A stretch of 37,008 nucleotides of DNA, taken from assembly GCA_902505605.1 (NCBI GenBank), contig CABWKN010000006.1:1-37008 (forward strand), read 5' to 3'. Positions 1-8,754 of the stretch are shown in pieces (positions within the stretch are counted from its first letter, which is position 1; each line of letters opens with the position of its first letter). Made by a program: the position numbers and the translations under genes. The stretch comes from Candidatus Guanabacterium sedimentis (GTDB taxonomy: Bacteria; Acidobacteriota; B3-B38; Guanabaribacteriales; B3-B38). The notes under the pieces were generated by a model. That model was not told where the DNA came from, did not search any database, and worked only from the letters and a program-made list of their open reading frames with translations.

Positions 1-81
1 TAGTCTAGGAGGTGAGATTGTGTTATTTTCCTTCCATCCTTATTAAGCATGCAATCTTCAATTTAAAAAAGGAGTGAGAGA

Positions 82-2403
82 ATGTTTTCAATTAAAAAAC
101 ATACAGGATTTATCATCACCTCATTCCTGCTTCTGTTCTTCTTCTTTCCTCTGAGCTTTTCCTCCTCCAGCAGTCCTCAGACCACAGGTGAGACCGAGCA
201 TCCATCAGCACTTATCTCTGACAGTTCCCTTCCCTTCGACCCGCGGGAGGTGGTGGAGAAATCTTCCAGCGCGGCGCCTGTTGACCCCATGGTGAGCAGT
301 TACACCAACATTGCCGTGGCTGCCCATTATCAGCGGGAGCCCAGGGTGGCTTACAACTCTACCGATAACACCTATCTGGTGGTGTGGGAGGATAAGCGCA
401 ATGGCACCTACCATATTTACGGACAGAGAGTAGACGCCGATGGGAGCCTTCTGGGCTCTAATATCGTTATCTTTTCACAGCCGTATCCCAGTAGAAATCC
501 CGATGTAGCTTACAGCTCCGTCAGCAACTACTGGCTGGTGGTATTCCAGTATGACTATGGTTCTGTTGGCGACTGGGACATCGTTTGTAGGAGGGTCAAT
601 GCTAATGGCACATTAGGAGGAGGCGGCGCTTACTATGTTTCTAACCCCTCCACTTCCGACCAGCGATATCCCCGAGTGGCTTACAACTCCACCGACAACA
701 ACTTCTGCGTGGTCTGGGAGGACGAAAGGAACGCAGACACCGATGAATGGGATGGCTATTCCCGCATAGTGACCGGCAATGAGGTTCCCACTACCACGGA
801 GAACATTGTGATGGGCGGCTCTTATGACCAGCAGCAACCAGCCATCGCCTACCTCCCCTCGGTCAACTGCTACCTGGTCGCCTGGCAGGTCAATTGGAGC
901 ACAGGAACGGAATGGAACATCCGGTGCTGCAGAGTGAATAAGGACGGTCTTCGCGTGTCGATGGCATCTTCGGTTAATTCTGCCGCAGATAATCAGTATA
1001 GTCCGGAGGTAGCTGCCAATACCGCTGATAACAACTTCATGGTAGTATGGAAGGATAACCGCAATTATGCAAGCACCGGCTCCGACATTTACGGTCAGCG
1101 GATGAGCAGTGCCGATACCCCTGCTATGGTGGGGAGCGAGATTGTTATCTGCACCAATTCCTACAATCAGTATAACCCTGCGGTCTGCCACTCCCCATAT
1201 TACAACAGGTATCTGGTCGCCTGGAATGACTTCAGACCCAGCGCATCTACAGCCGACATCTACGGACAGCTGGTCAAAGGCGACGGCACCGTGGAGGGAG
1301 CTGATAACGGTTTTAAACTCTCTTCGCAGTCCTATGTAAACGAGATTTACCCCCACTTGGCCTGGAACTCCTCCCATAAGAACTTCTTCCTGGCCCAGGA
1401 GGACAACCGCTACGCAGCCACCAGTTCCTACGACATCTTCGGCAGAAAGGTTACCCTTGAGTCGGCCATCGTTACCGGGATGGGCTATGGGGGGAACTCG
1501 TGGTATAAAGCCTTTGACATCTATGGGCGCCGCTTCATGAATGTCAAAGCCTTCGGAGCAGCTAATCCCAACGGAGAGATAGATGTGAGGGTAGCTGACC
1601 TGGATAAGGATGGCAACCCCGAGGTGGTCGTGGCTCACGGCTCCGCGGGGAAGTCGTGGATAAAGATATTCAGCTACGACGGCACCTTAAACACTGCCAT
1701 CAAGTGCTTCGGGGCTTCTAACACCGGGGGGCAGGTGCACCTGGCGGTGGGGGACTTCGATACCAATCCCTTAGACCTGGAGATAGCTGTATCTACGGGA
1801 AGGAACGGAACCTCACAGGTGAAGGTCTTCGAGACAGATGGTACGGTCAAGGCGAACTTCAAGGCCTACGGAGCAGGCAACACCCAGGGTGAGGTCTATC
1901 TGGCAGCGACTGATTTCGATGGGGATGGCAGAGATGAGATAATCACCGGCACCGGCATCGGGGGTAACTCCCTGGTGAAAATCTTTGACAGGACGGGCAC
2001 CTTCCAGAGTTCCTTCTCTGCTTTTGGCAGTGAGAACACCAATGGTTCCATCCATCTGGCTGGCGGCAACTTTGACGACAGTGCCGCTGATAAGGAGATA
2101 GCGGTAGCTACCGGTCACGGGGGGACAAACAAGGTGAAGATATTTGAGCAGGACGGCACCCTCATCAAATCGTTCAATGCCTTTGGCAGTGCCGGCAATC
2201 CCAATGGCTCGGTGCATATCAGCGCAGTGGAGATGGGCGCCTTTGCTGGCGTGGTAGATGAAATCCTCTGCGGTCAGGGTTACGGGGGGAAATCCTGGGT
2301 GAAGCTGTTTATCTATACTGGCGTTTTGGTCGGTTCGTTCAAAGCCTACGGTGCCACCAACGCCAACGGGGAGGTCTATGTCTCCGGCTCCCGCTCCCAT
2401 TAA
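82..2403 (+). CDS. Secreted tandem-repeat protein: seven WEDxRN-type repeats plus six FG-GAP-like repeats
   Basis: The protein starts with a signal peptide (basic MFSIKK, then a long Leu/Phe-rich core to about residue 28). Residues about 78-455 hold seven repeats of 45-55 residues built on the pattern P-x-VAYNSTDNxxxVVWEDxRN...DIYGQRV-x-x-DG; seven such units would suit a seven-bladed beta-propeller. Residues about 458-770 hold six FG-GAP/VCBS-like repeats (AFGAxNxNGEV...DxDGDxxxEI...GxGGxSxVKIF). The first of these starts with a lone outer-strand segment, consistent with velcro closure of a second propeller. The start is set by AAAAGGAG about 8 nt before the ATG. The C-terminal half is paralogous to the gene at 33812-35005. 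No catalytic motif is visible. I infer an exported or surface-exposed protein of unknown ligand. The exported repeat architecture is well supported; a role is not. Confidence 0.88.
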   Translation: MFSIKKHTGFIITSFLLLFFFFPLSFSSSSSPQTTGETEHPSALISDSSLPFDPREVVEKSSSAAPVDPMVSSYTNIAVAAHYQREPRVAYNSTDNTYLVVWEDKRNGTYHIYGQRVDADGSLLGSNIVIFSQPYPSRNPDVAYSSVSNYWLVVFQYDYGSVGDWDIVCRRVNANGTLGGGGAYYVSNPSTSDQRYPRVAYNSTDNNFCVVWEDERNADTDEWDGYSRIVTGNEVPTTTENIVMGGSYDQQQPAIAYLPSVNCYLVAWQVNWSTGTEWNIRCCRVNKDGLRVSMASSVNSAADNQYSPEVAANTADNNFMVVWKDNRNYASTGSDIYGQRMSSADTPAMVGSEIVICTNSYNQYNPAVCHSPYYNRYLVAWNDFRPSASTADIYGQLVKGDGTVEGADNGFKLSSQSYVNEIYPHLAWNSSHKNFFLAQEDNRYAATSSYDIFGRKVTLESAIVTGMGYGGNSWYKAFDIYGRRFMNVKAFGAANPNGEIDVRVADLDKDGNPEVVVAHGSAGKSWIKIFSYDGTLNTAIKCFGASNTGGQVHLAVGDFDTNPLDLEIAVSTGRNGTSQVKVFETDGTVKANFKAYGAGNTQGEVYLAATDFDGDGRDEIITGTGIGGNSLVKIFDRTGTFQSSFSAFGSENTNGSIHLAGGNFDDSAADKEIAVATGHGGTNKVKIFEQDGTLIKSFNAFGSAGNPNGSVHISAVEMGAFAGVVDEILCGQGYGGKSWVKLFIYTGVLVGSFKAYGATNANGEVYVSGSRSH

Positions 2404-2440
2404 TGTAGAGAAACCCTGAAGGAGACTGGATAAGACCTGT

Positions 2441-3274
2441 TCACTCTTTGTCGTGGAGGAGATTATCCATTTTTCGAGCGGCGCAATAGGCTCTTCGCAG
2501 AGACCTCCCTGCGAGGATGCTCCAGCGCGGTTCGAGGATATGGGTGCCCTTATAGCTTATCGCCCGGAACTTATCCATCACGCGCTCCCAGTCTATTATC
2601 CCGGAGAAGGGGAGAAGATGGCTGTCTTTGTCCCCTCGGTTGTCGTGGAGGTGAGTGGTAAGAACATAAGAGGAAGTCTCCACTATCCCCTCTGGCAGGC
2701 TGCCGGTAAGATGTGCATGAGCTATGTCAAGGCAGATGCCCACCCCCTTTAGTGATGAGTCCTTTATCAGAGCTGCCAGCCGATGGGGGAGGGAGAGCTG
2801 ATTGACGATGTTCTCTACCGCGATACTTACCCCCAGAGGGCGGAAGGTCCCCTCCAGCTCCTGAAGGCTTCTTATCCCCTGGGCGACCATCCTTTCGTCC
2901 CATTTGTCGTTGACATTGCCGAAGTGCACCACCAGATATCTCACCTCTATCTTTTCGCAGATGGAGAGGGCTCTGGTGATGAGGGCCACCGCCTCGCTGC
3001 GCTCTCTTTCATCCACAGCGCTAATGGAGAGCCACCTCCCCCTCAAAGCATCGGAGATGTGGGAGTAAAAGGGGGCATGGACGGAGTTCACCCGCAGCCC
3101 CGCTTTTTTGATGGCCTGGGTTATCTCCTCCACTCTGCCAGGATTGGTGAAGTCGAAATGGGGTCGGTTGGCGTAAAGCTCAATGGTCTGAAATCCCTGG
3201 CGGGCGATTTTCTGTATTAACCTGGGAGTGAGAGGGCGATTGGCAAAGATGTGGGTGGATAAGCCTATCTTCAT
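2441..3274 (-). CDS. Sugar phosphate isomerase/epimerase-like TIM barrel (AP endonuclease 2 family)
   Basis: This 277-residue protein has the xylose isomerase-like TIM-barrel fold. It starts MKIGLSTHIF and shows the expected metal-site strand ends in order: VHAPFYSH, LVVHFGN, VAVENI, GICLDIAHAH, THLHDNRG and HILEPRW. The His, Glu and Asp residues in these motifs are those that normally bind divalent metal in the family. The ORF track begins 41 codons earlier (3397), but that extension is unlike the family. A TTGACA-18-TACAAT promoter lies inside it, and GAAGGA precedes the ATG at 3274, so I chose 3274. The gene is monocistronic and divergent from the YihY operon. The substrate cannot be inferred; relatives include sugar epimerases, inosose-related enzymes and endonuclease IV. 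Confidence 0.85.
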   Translation of the reverse strand: MKIGLSTHIFANRPLTPRLIQKIARQGFQTIELYANRPHFDFTNPGRVEEITQAIKKAGLRVNSVHAPFYSHISDALRGRWLSISAVDERERSEAVALITRALSICEKIEVRYLVVHFGNVNDKWDERMVAQGIRSLQELEGTFRPLGVSIAVENIVNQLSLPHRLAALIKDSSLKGVGICLDIAHAHLTGSLPEGIVETSSYVLTTHLHDNRGDKDSHLLPFSGIIDWERVMDKFRAISYKGTHILEPRWSILAGRSLRRAYCAARKMDNLLHDKE

Positions 3275-3315
3275 CAGCAGAAGTCCTTCATCCTTTCCCA
3301 AGTGGAGCCTCTCCC

Positions 3316-3345
3316 ATTGTAAGGGTGGGAGGATGATTTTGTCAA
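3316..3345 (-). promoter_or_regulatory. Sigma-70-like promoter of the TIM-barrel gene
   Basis: On the minus strand, a perfect -35 TTGACA (3340-3345) is followed after 18 nt by TACAAT (3316-3321), five of six matches to the -10 consensus. The predicted transcript would start near 3309 and give a leader of about 35 nt before the ATG at 3274. The element lies inside the longer ORF-track version of the gene and therefore argues against that start. Confidence 0.6.
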
Positions 3346-3402
3346 CTCCTTTACCGGGTAGCTCTGAAGCAATGGCGGGAACGCCTGCCAATAACATTTT
3401 GC

Positions 3403-3431
3403 TTGATTAATAAAGGTAATGGTGATATAAA
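3403..3431 (+). promoter_or_regulatory. Extended -10 promoter of the YihY/amidohydrolase/ABC operon
   Basis: TTGATT (3403-3408), a 17-nt spacer, and TATAAA (3426-3431) preceded by TG one base upstream (TGATATAAA), which is the extended -10 arrangement. The predicted start site is near 3438, 15 nt before the ATG at 3453. Confidence 0.6.
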
Positions 3432-3452
3432 ATTATCATTATAGGGGCGAGG

Positions 3453-4694
3453 ATGAAGTTGAAAGGGGTTCCAAGGGTCTTATCTCAGGAGTGGAAGCGA
3501 TTCCGCAGGGTGCTGCGGATGTTCTTTGAGGACCGATGTGTCCTGTGGGCGACCGCCATGTCCTTTGGCACCCTTTTTGCCATTGTTCCCCTCATTGTCC
3601 TGGCTTTCCCTCTGGTCTCCAATTTCCAGGTCTTCGCCGATACCGAGGCTAACTTTCGGGCGTTCATCTTCAAGCATCTGGTTCCCTCTTCGGGGGATAT
3701 AATCAACAGCTATATCACCCAGTTTGTGGAGAAGAGCACTTCGCTCAATGTGTGGGGATTGATTGTGCTGGTGCTGATAGCGGTCTCCATGCTCATTTCC
3801 ATCGAGCACGCCTTTAATAATGTCTTTAAGGTGAGAAAAGCCAGACCTTTTATCCATAAGTTCGCTATCTACTGGACCGGCATCACCGTGAGCCCTTTTC
3901 TCATAGGATTATCCTTTTACCTGTCCAATATTATTCCCAATCTGCTGGGAGAGAACAGCTTCTTTGCTTATCTGCGCTACATCTGGGGGCATATCTTCCC
4001 CTTGCTTCTTACCTGGTTGGCTTTCTTTATCCTCTACAAGATTTTTCCCAATAAGGAGATTAAGACAGTCCCTGCCCTGATAGGGAGCTTCGTAGCCGCC
4101 TGCTTCTGGGAGATCGCCAAAGCCGCCTTCGGCTTCTTTATCCCCCGGGCGGCTACCGTGCCTCAGCTCTATGGTCCGCTGAGCACCTTCCTGCTGTTCA
4201 TGGTCTGGATAGAGTGGTCGTGGATTAACCTCCTGTTTTGCGGAGAGCTGACTTACGACATAGAACAGCAATGGCTGCGGAGCTATGGACCAAAAAAAAG
4301 AATCCATGACCCGGAGAAATACCGTGAGTTTTACGCCCTGCGGATTGTACAGCTTATGGTGGACAGCTTCACACAGGGCAAGGGTCCTCTCAAGGTGTCT
4401 GAGCTCGCCCGCAAGCTGAAGCTCCCCCTTCCCTTTGTGGATGAGGTGATGAAAGCGCTGGAAAGCGGGGAGATTATCGCCGAACTGCCGGGAAAAAAGG
4501 GCAGATATCTTCTGGCTAAAGACCCTGAAATGATGAGCTTCGCTGATGTGATATTTTCTATAAACAGTAACCTGTTTCTCTTTCCCGAAGCAGAGGGGGA
4601 GCGGGGGAAGATAGGTCAGGTCTTCCAGCGGGTAAGGAAAAGCCTGGAGAGCACCCTCAAGGCAAAAGGCTTCGATTTTCAGCAGAAGAAATAG
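3453..4694 (+). CDS. YihY/BrkB-family membrane protein with C-terminal winged-helix-like domain
   Basis: Residues 1-285 match the YihY (UPF0761) family. A cytoplasmic amphipathic start is followed by LWATAMSFGTLFAIVPLIVL (first membrane helix), about six membrane segments in all, and the typical PQLYGPLSTFLLFMVWIEWSWINLLFCGEL segment near residues 235-265. Residues about 300-375 look like a winged helix (VSELARKLKLPLPFVDEVMKALESGEII), an extension seen in some longer family members. Older annotations call the family ribonuclease BN, which is not justified. This is the first gene of a + strand operon; the next gene starts 45 nt downstream. The molecular role is unknown. Confidence 0.85.
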   Translation: MKLKGVPRVLSQEWKRFRRVLRMFFEDRCVLWATAMSFGTLFAIVPLIVLAFPLVSNFQVFADTEANFRAFIFKHLVPSSGDIINSYITQFVEKSTSLNVWGLIVLVLIAVSMLISIEHAFNNVFKVRKARPFIHKFAIYWTGITVSPFLIGLSFYLSNIIPNLLGENSFFAYLRYIWGHIFPLLLTWLAFFILYKIFPNKEIKTVPALIGSFVAACFWEIAKAAFGFFIPRAATVPQLYGPLSTFLLFMVWIEWSWINLLFCGELTYDIEQQWLRSYGPKKRIHDPEKYREFYALRIVQLMVDSFTQGKGPLKVSELARKLKLPLPFVDEVMKALESGEIIAELPGKKGRYLLAKDPEMMSFADVIFSINSNLFLFPEAEGERGKIGQVFQRVRKSLESTLKAKGFDFQQKK

Positions 4695-4739
4695 CTCTCC
4701 ATAAACCCCGCGGGCAATAAAAACACAGGAGATGTTTCT

Positions 4740-6719
4740 ATGAGAATTTTTAGCAAGCCTAAAACACTTATCATAATTACGGTTCCTATCATCCTGGTTT
4801 TGGTATTTATCTACCTCTTCTTAATTAAAGAGGAAAAAGCCTCCGACTACCTCGTCCTCAGAGGAGGGACTCTTATTGATGGCACCGGCAGCCCGCCTCT
4901 CTCCGAGGCGGTAGTCATCATCCAGGGAAACCGCATCCAATCCATCGCGCGCCTGGGTGAAGCAAAGCTCCCGTCCGATGCCCAGGTGATAGATTGCCGA
5001 GGGAAGACTGTTCTGCCGGGGCTGATCGATGTCCACATCCATCTTGGAGGGAGCCCCGGAGGGATGGTCACCCCAGCAGAGTATGCCCCCAGCATAATGT
5101 ATAAATATCTCAAGGGATACCTCATAAGCGGGGTGACCACCGTGAAAAGCGCCGGCGATATGATGGAGCTCATGCTTGATTTGCGGGAGAAGGAGAAGAG
5201 GGGAGAGCTGGTCAGCCCCCGGATTTTCTCCGTGGGACCTTGCTTCACTGCTCCAGGCGGGCACCCTGCTCATATATTTAAAGTTTTTCCTCCCCTGGTG
5301 GAATCGGCTACCCGCCAGGTCACCGACCCTGAGGTAGCCCGGCAGATGGTGAGGGAAGTCGCCGGAGCAGGGGTCGACTGCATTAAAGCCATCCTGGAAG
5401 ATGGAGGGGGTAAATTGCCCAAGCTTCCCTACCAAGCCTTTGCCGCCATTGTGGACGAAGCTCACCAAGCAGGACTTAAGGTCTCAGTCCACATCGGCAG
5501 CTACCAGGATGCCGAGGAGGCGGTGCGCCAGGGTGCCGACGGGCTGGAGCACGGCATCAGGGATGTCGATGAGATAAGCCCTCAGTTGATTGAGGAGATT
5601 AAAAGGAAGAACATCTACTACATCCCCACCCTATCGGTATGGGAGTCTTATTTCAGACTTATTGACGAGCCCGCCCTCCTGGAGGACCCCTTTCTCACGC
5701 ATAGCATCCCCAAGGAGATATTTGAAAGCCTCCAGCATCCCGAAAGCCCTTTCCGCCAGATAATGGCTGATGAGGCAAGGCTGGAGAGCATTCGGGAGAG
5801 ATACGCCGCTGCCAGAGCTAATCTCCTTCTGATGGCCCAAGCGGGAGTGAAGGTGGTGGCGGGCACCGATGCGGGTAACTCTCTGGTGTTCCATGGTGCG
5901 GCGGTCCATCGCGAGCTGGAGCTCATGGTCGATGCCGGGCTCTCCCCTATGGAGGCCATAGTTGCTGCCACCCGCACTGCTGCCGAGTATCTGGGACAAG
6001 TGGATGAACTGGGCACCATCGCTCCAGGGAAGCTGGCTGACCTGTTGGTGGTCAACGGCAACCCTTTGGAGGATATCACCTCCACAAAGGATATCCATCT
6101 GGTAGTAAAGAATGGGGTCATCGTTAACCGGGAGCAGCTGGCAGGGGAAGTCAATCCCGCCAAAAGGGAAGGAGTGCCCATCGAGCATCTGCCAGAGCTG
6201 GTGGACGATTTTGAGGATGGGGACCAGCTCTCCAACTGGAACTCCCGATGGCAGGTGGTGGCCGACCAGGTGGCAGGTGGCTCCTCTACCTGTGCTATTC
6301 AGATAATCCCCCAGGGAGCAGAAGGTTCGGCAAATTCCCTTCAACTCAGCGGCGAGGTGACCACTCAGTTTGCCTTTGGCTTTGCCGGCGTATCACTCAA
6401 CCTCATCCCTCCGGGTGCTGAGGCAGCGGATGTCAGTGAGTATAAGGGGATACAATTCTACGCCAAAGGGGATGGGAAACAATACCGGGTGGTCTGCGCC
6501 GCGCTGGCGGTTAGCGATTATGACGACTTCTTCCACCTGTTCACCGCCGGGGAAGATTGGCAGTTGGTGAAAATCCCCTTCGCCGAACTCATTCAGGTGG
6601 GCTTCGGCAAAAGGGTAGAGTGGACAGGCAGGGATGTAACCTCTTTGCAGCTTACGACCTTTGGTGCTCCTCATAAGTCCTTCCTGCTATTAGTAGATGA
6701 GGTCTCATTTTATAAATAA
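4740..6719 (+). CDS. Membrane-anchored amidohydrolase (imidazolonepropionase-like) fused to a CIA30-like domain
   Basis: An N-terminal hydrophobic segment (residues 9-29) should anchor or export the protein. Residues 36-460 are a metal-dependent amidohydrolase: HIH at 99-101, the probable carbamylated Lys216 (VDCIKAI), His251 (SVHIG), His271 (LEHGI) and Asp377 (AGTDAG) make a complete binuclear site. It ends in the usual composite beta-sandwich (GTIAPGKLADLLVVNGNPL). Residues about 485-659 (VDDFEDGDQLSNWNSRW to LLLVDEVSFYK) look like a CIA30/carbohydrate-binding-like beta-sandwich. Imidazolonepropionase-like enzymes include prolidases and other amide or lactam hydrolases; the substrate is unknown. 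The ABC ATPase start lies only 14 nt downstream, which indicates an operon. Confidence 0.87.
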   Translation: MRIFSKPKTLIIITVPIILVLVFIYLFLIKEEKASDYLVLRGGTLIDGTGSPPLSEAVVIIQGNRIQSIARLGEAKLPSDAQVIDCRGKTVLPGLIDVHIHLGGSPGGMVTPAEYAPSIMYKYLKGYLISGVTTVKSAGDMMELMLDLREKEKRGELVSPRIFSVGPCFTAPGGHPAHIFKVFPPLVESATRQVTDPEVARQMVREVAGAGVDCIKAILEDGGGKLPKLPYQAFAAIVDEAHQAGLKVSVHIGSYQDAEEAVRQGADGLEHGIRDVDEISPQLIEEIKRKNIYYIPTLSVWESYFRLIDEPALLEDPFLTHSIPKEIFESLQHPESPFRQIMADEARLESIRERYAAARANLLLMAQAGVKVVAGTDAGNSLVFHGAAVHRELELMVDAGLSPMEAIVAATRTAAEYLGQVDELGTIAPGKLADLLVVNGNPLEDITSTKDIHLVVKNGVIVNREQLAGEVNPAKREGVPIEHLPELVDDFEDGDQLSNWNSRWQVVADQVAGGSSTCAIQIIPQGAEGSANSLQLSGEVTTQFAFGFAGVSLNLIPPGAEAADVSEYKGIQFYAKGDGKQYRVVCAALAVSDYDDFFHLFTAGEDWQLVKIPFAELIQVGFGKRVEWTGRDVTSLQLTTFGAPHKSFLLLVDEVSFYK

Positions 6720-6733
6720 AGGAGGTGGTCTCA

Positions 6734-7495
6734 GTGTCAGAATCAATGGTTGAAGCCAGGGGATTGGTAAAGCACTACGGCAAGGTGGAGGCTCTCAAGG
6801 GGATAGACTTTGCTATTGATAAAGGCGAGATCTTCGGGCTCATTGGTCCCAACGGAGCCGGGAAAACCACCACCGTCAACATCCTCTCCGCTTATGTCAA
6901 GCCCACTGGTGGTAAAGCGCTGGTTAATGGCAAAGATGTCACTTCCTCCCCCTACGAGATCAAAGTGCTATTAGGTGTGGTGCCCCAGGAGATAGCTATT
7001 TACCCCACCCTCAGCGCAGAGGAGAATCTACGCTTCTTTGGTAAGATTTATGGGCTTTCCAAAGAGAGCCTCAGCGACAGGGTTGACAATCTTCTGGAGC
7101 TGGCGGGTCTGCAGGAGCGCCGAAAGGAACCTGCTCAGCGTTTTTCCGGTGGGATGAAGCGACGCCTCAATCTGGTTATCGGTCTCCTCAACCAGCCGCG
7201 GTTGCTCCTGCTGGATGAGCCCACTTTAGGGGTCGACCCACAGTCCCGGGAGCATATCTTTGATACCATTTTTAAGCTAAAGGATAAGGGTACCACCATC
7301 CTCTATACCACCCATTACCTCGAGGAGGTGGAGAAGCTGTGCGACCATATTGCCATCATTGACGAGGGGAGGATTATTTCTCAGGGGACCCTGGAGGAGC
7401 TTCTCTCCCTGAGGGAGGAGGCCATCAAGGTGGAAAAGCCGAGAGGGCTGGAGCAGGTGTTCATTCAACTCACGGGCAAGAGGCTCAGAGATTAG
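6734..7495 (+). CDS. ABC transporter ATP-binding protein (ABC-2/CcmA type)
   Basis: This is a complete nucleotide-binding domain: Walker A GPNGAGKTT, Q-loop VVPQE, signature FSGGMKRRL, Walker B LLLLDEPTLGVD and switch histidine TTHYLEE. The track places the start at GTG 6725, which overlaps the ribosome-binding site. AGGAGG at 6720-6725 is 8 nt before an in-frame GTG at 6734, so I use 6734. The downstream neighbour encodes the matching permease, 14 nt away. The arrangement resembles drug, lipid or sodium exporters of the DrrAB/NatAB kind. The exported substrate is unknown. Confidence 0.92.
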   Translation: MSESMVEARGLVKHYGKVEALKGIDFAIDKGEIFGLIGPNGAGKTTTVNILSAYVKPTGGKALVNGKDVTSSPYEIKVLLGVVPQEIAIYPTLSAEENLRFFGKIYGLSKESLSDRVDNLLELAGLQERRKEPAQRFSGGMKRRLNLVIGLLNQPRLLLLDEPTLGVDPQSREHIFDTIFKLKDKGTTILYTTHYLEEVEKLCDHIAIIDEGRIISQGTLEELLSLREEAIKVEKPRGLEQVFIQLTGKRLRD

Positions 7496-7509
7496 GGAAG
7501 GAGCCAACT

Positions 7510-8715
7510 ATGAAGAAATTGCTTATTATCACCCTTTACGACCTTCTCTTTCTGGCAAAGGATAAAATGGCGCTTGTCTGGCTGATTGCCCTCCCTATCG
7601 GGTTCATCATAATTGGGGGGGCTGTCTTTTCGGGGATGGCCACCGGTGATGGCGAGCCCCTGGTAATTGACCTCCCGATAGTGGATAAGGACGGGGGAGA
7701 TATGGCTCAGGCGGTGCGCTCCATCCTGCAGGCGAACCCCTATATAAAGGTTGAGTCGTACGATGCCGAAGATGAGGCGCTCAAGCTGGTGGAGAAGGGC
7801 GATAAGGTGGCTGTTCTGGTCATCCCCGAGGGCTTCAGTCAGAGGGTGCGCAGCGGTGGTGATGTCAGGCTCAAATTGGCAGTCAGTGCAGGGGACCAGA
7901 TTCGGGTCCCTATGGTGAGGGGGATTGTGGAGGGTGTCGCCAGTGGTTTCTCCGCGGTGAATATCGCTGTGCGAGTGGCTATTGAGGAGGTTATACGGCA
8001 GGACAAAGAAGCTGACCTGGAGGAGGTAGCTCAGCGGACAGCCACCCGAGCCCGCCAGCTCCTGCAGCAACCCCCGGTAACAACTGAGGTGACCGTGGCA
8101 GGGAAAATGGAGGAGATAAACCTTTACACCCAGCTAATACCTGGTTACGCCATGATGTTCATCCTCTTCGGGATAATGGGGGGAGCGGAGTCAATCCTGG
8201 AAGAGAAAGCGAGGGGGACCTTCAAGCGGCTGGTTATGGCACCTATTATGAGATACCAGCTCTTAGGGGGTAAGCTTCTTGCCCATTTCCTCACTATCGT
8301 GGGGCAGATGATTCTGTTGTTCGCTTTCGGGTATTATATATACCACATAGACCTGGGTCCGTCGCTGTGGGCTTTCGCTCTGCTGGTGCTGGTGGCTTGC
8401 TTTACGGCTACCAGTCTGGGAGTGCTGTTGACCTCGATAATTAAAACCACCAGACAGTTAATTCCTATCACTGTATTCATCATACTGACAATGTCCGCCA
8501 TCGGTGGTTCCTGGTGGCCCCTGTGGATGGAGCCCGAGTGGATGCAGCAAGTAGCCCGCCTGACTATAACCGCCTGGGCCATGGAGGGATTCAATACCCT
8601 GATGATCAGGGGTGGAGGGCTGATGGATGTTATGCCCAACATCGTGGCTCTGCTGGTCTATGGGGGAATCTGCTTCGGCCTGGGTCTGTATTTCTTCAAG
8701 TTTACCGAGGAGTAA
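7510..8715 (+). CDS. ABC-2 type transporter permease
   Basis: The architecture is that of long ABC-2 permeases (YhfI/YbhR/DrrB-like): one N-terminal membrane helix (residues 20-38), a large extracytoplasmic domain (about 45-205), then five further membrane segments. Motifs include GAESILEEKARGTFKRLVMAPI before the second helix and FILTMSAIGGSWWPLWMEPEWM near the exit loop. GGAAGGAG precedes the ATG. It forms the membrane half of the exporter with the ATPase just upstream. It is the last gene of the + operon and converges on the AmgK-like gene. Confidence 0.9.
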   Translation: MKKLLIITLYDLLFLAKDKMALVWLIALPIGFIIIGGAVFSGMATGDGEPLVIDLPIVDKDGGDMAQAVRSILQANPYIKVESYDAEDEALKLVEKGDKVAVLVIPEGFSQRVRSGGDVRLKLAVSAGDQIRVPMVRGIVEGVASGFSAVNIAVRVAIEEVIRQDKEADLEEVAQRTATRARQLLQQPPVTTEVTVAGKMEEINLYTQLIPGYAMMFILFGIMGGAESILEEKARGTFKRLVMAPIMRYQLLGGKLLAHFLTIVGQMILLFAFGYYIYHIDLGPSLWAFALLVLVACFTATSLGVLLTSIIKTTRQLIPITVFIILTMSAIGGSWWPLWMEPEWMQQVARLTITAWAMEGFNTLMIRGGGLMDVMPNIVALLVYGGICFGLGLYFFKFTEE

Positions 8716-8754
8716 TCCCCAGCCCACCTTTCTGACTTCCGGACTTTGAGTCGC

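Noticed and set aside
613-1638. 341-aa minus-strand ORF inside the repeat protein, and 1813-2400
   Set aside because: They mirror the repeats of the + strand gene in another frame; they have no ribosome-binding site and no family features.
3453-4694. Annotation as ribonuclease BN
   Set aside because: The YihY family was given that name in error; the protein is an integral membrane protein without nuclease motifs.
5631-6344. Long minus-strand ORFs within the amidohydrolase (also 4821-5468)
   Set aside because: These are shadows of a gene with all catalytic residues on the + strand.
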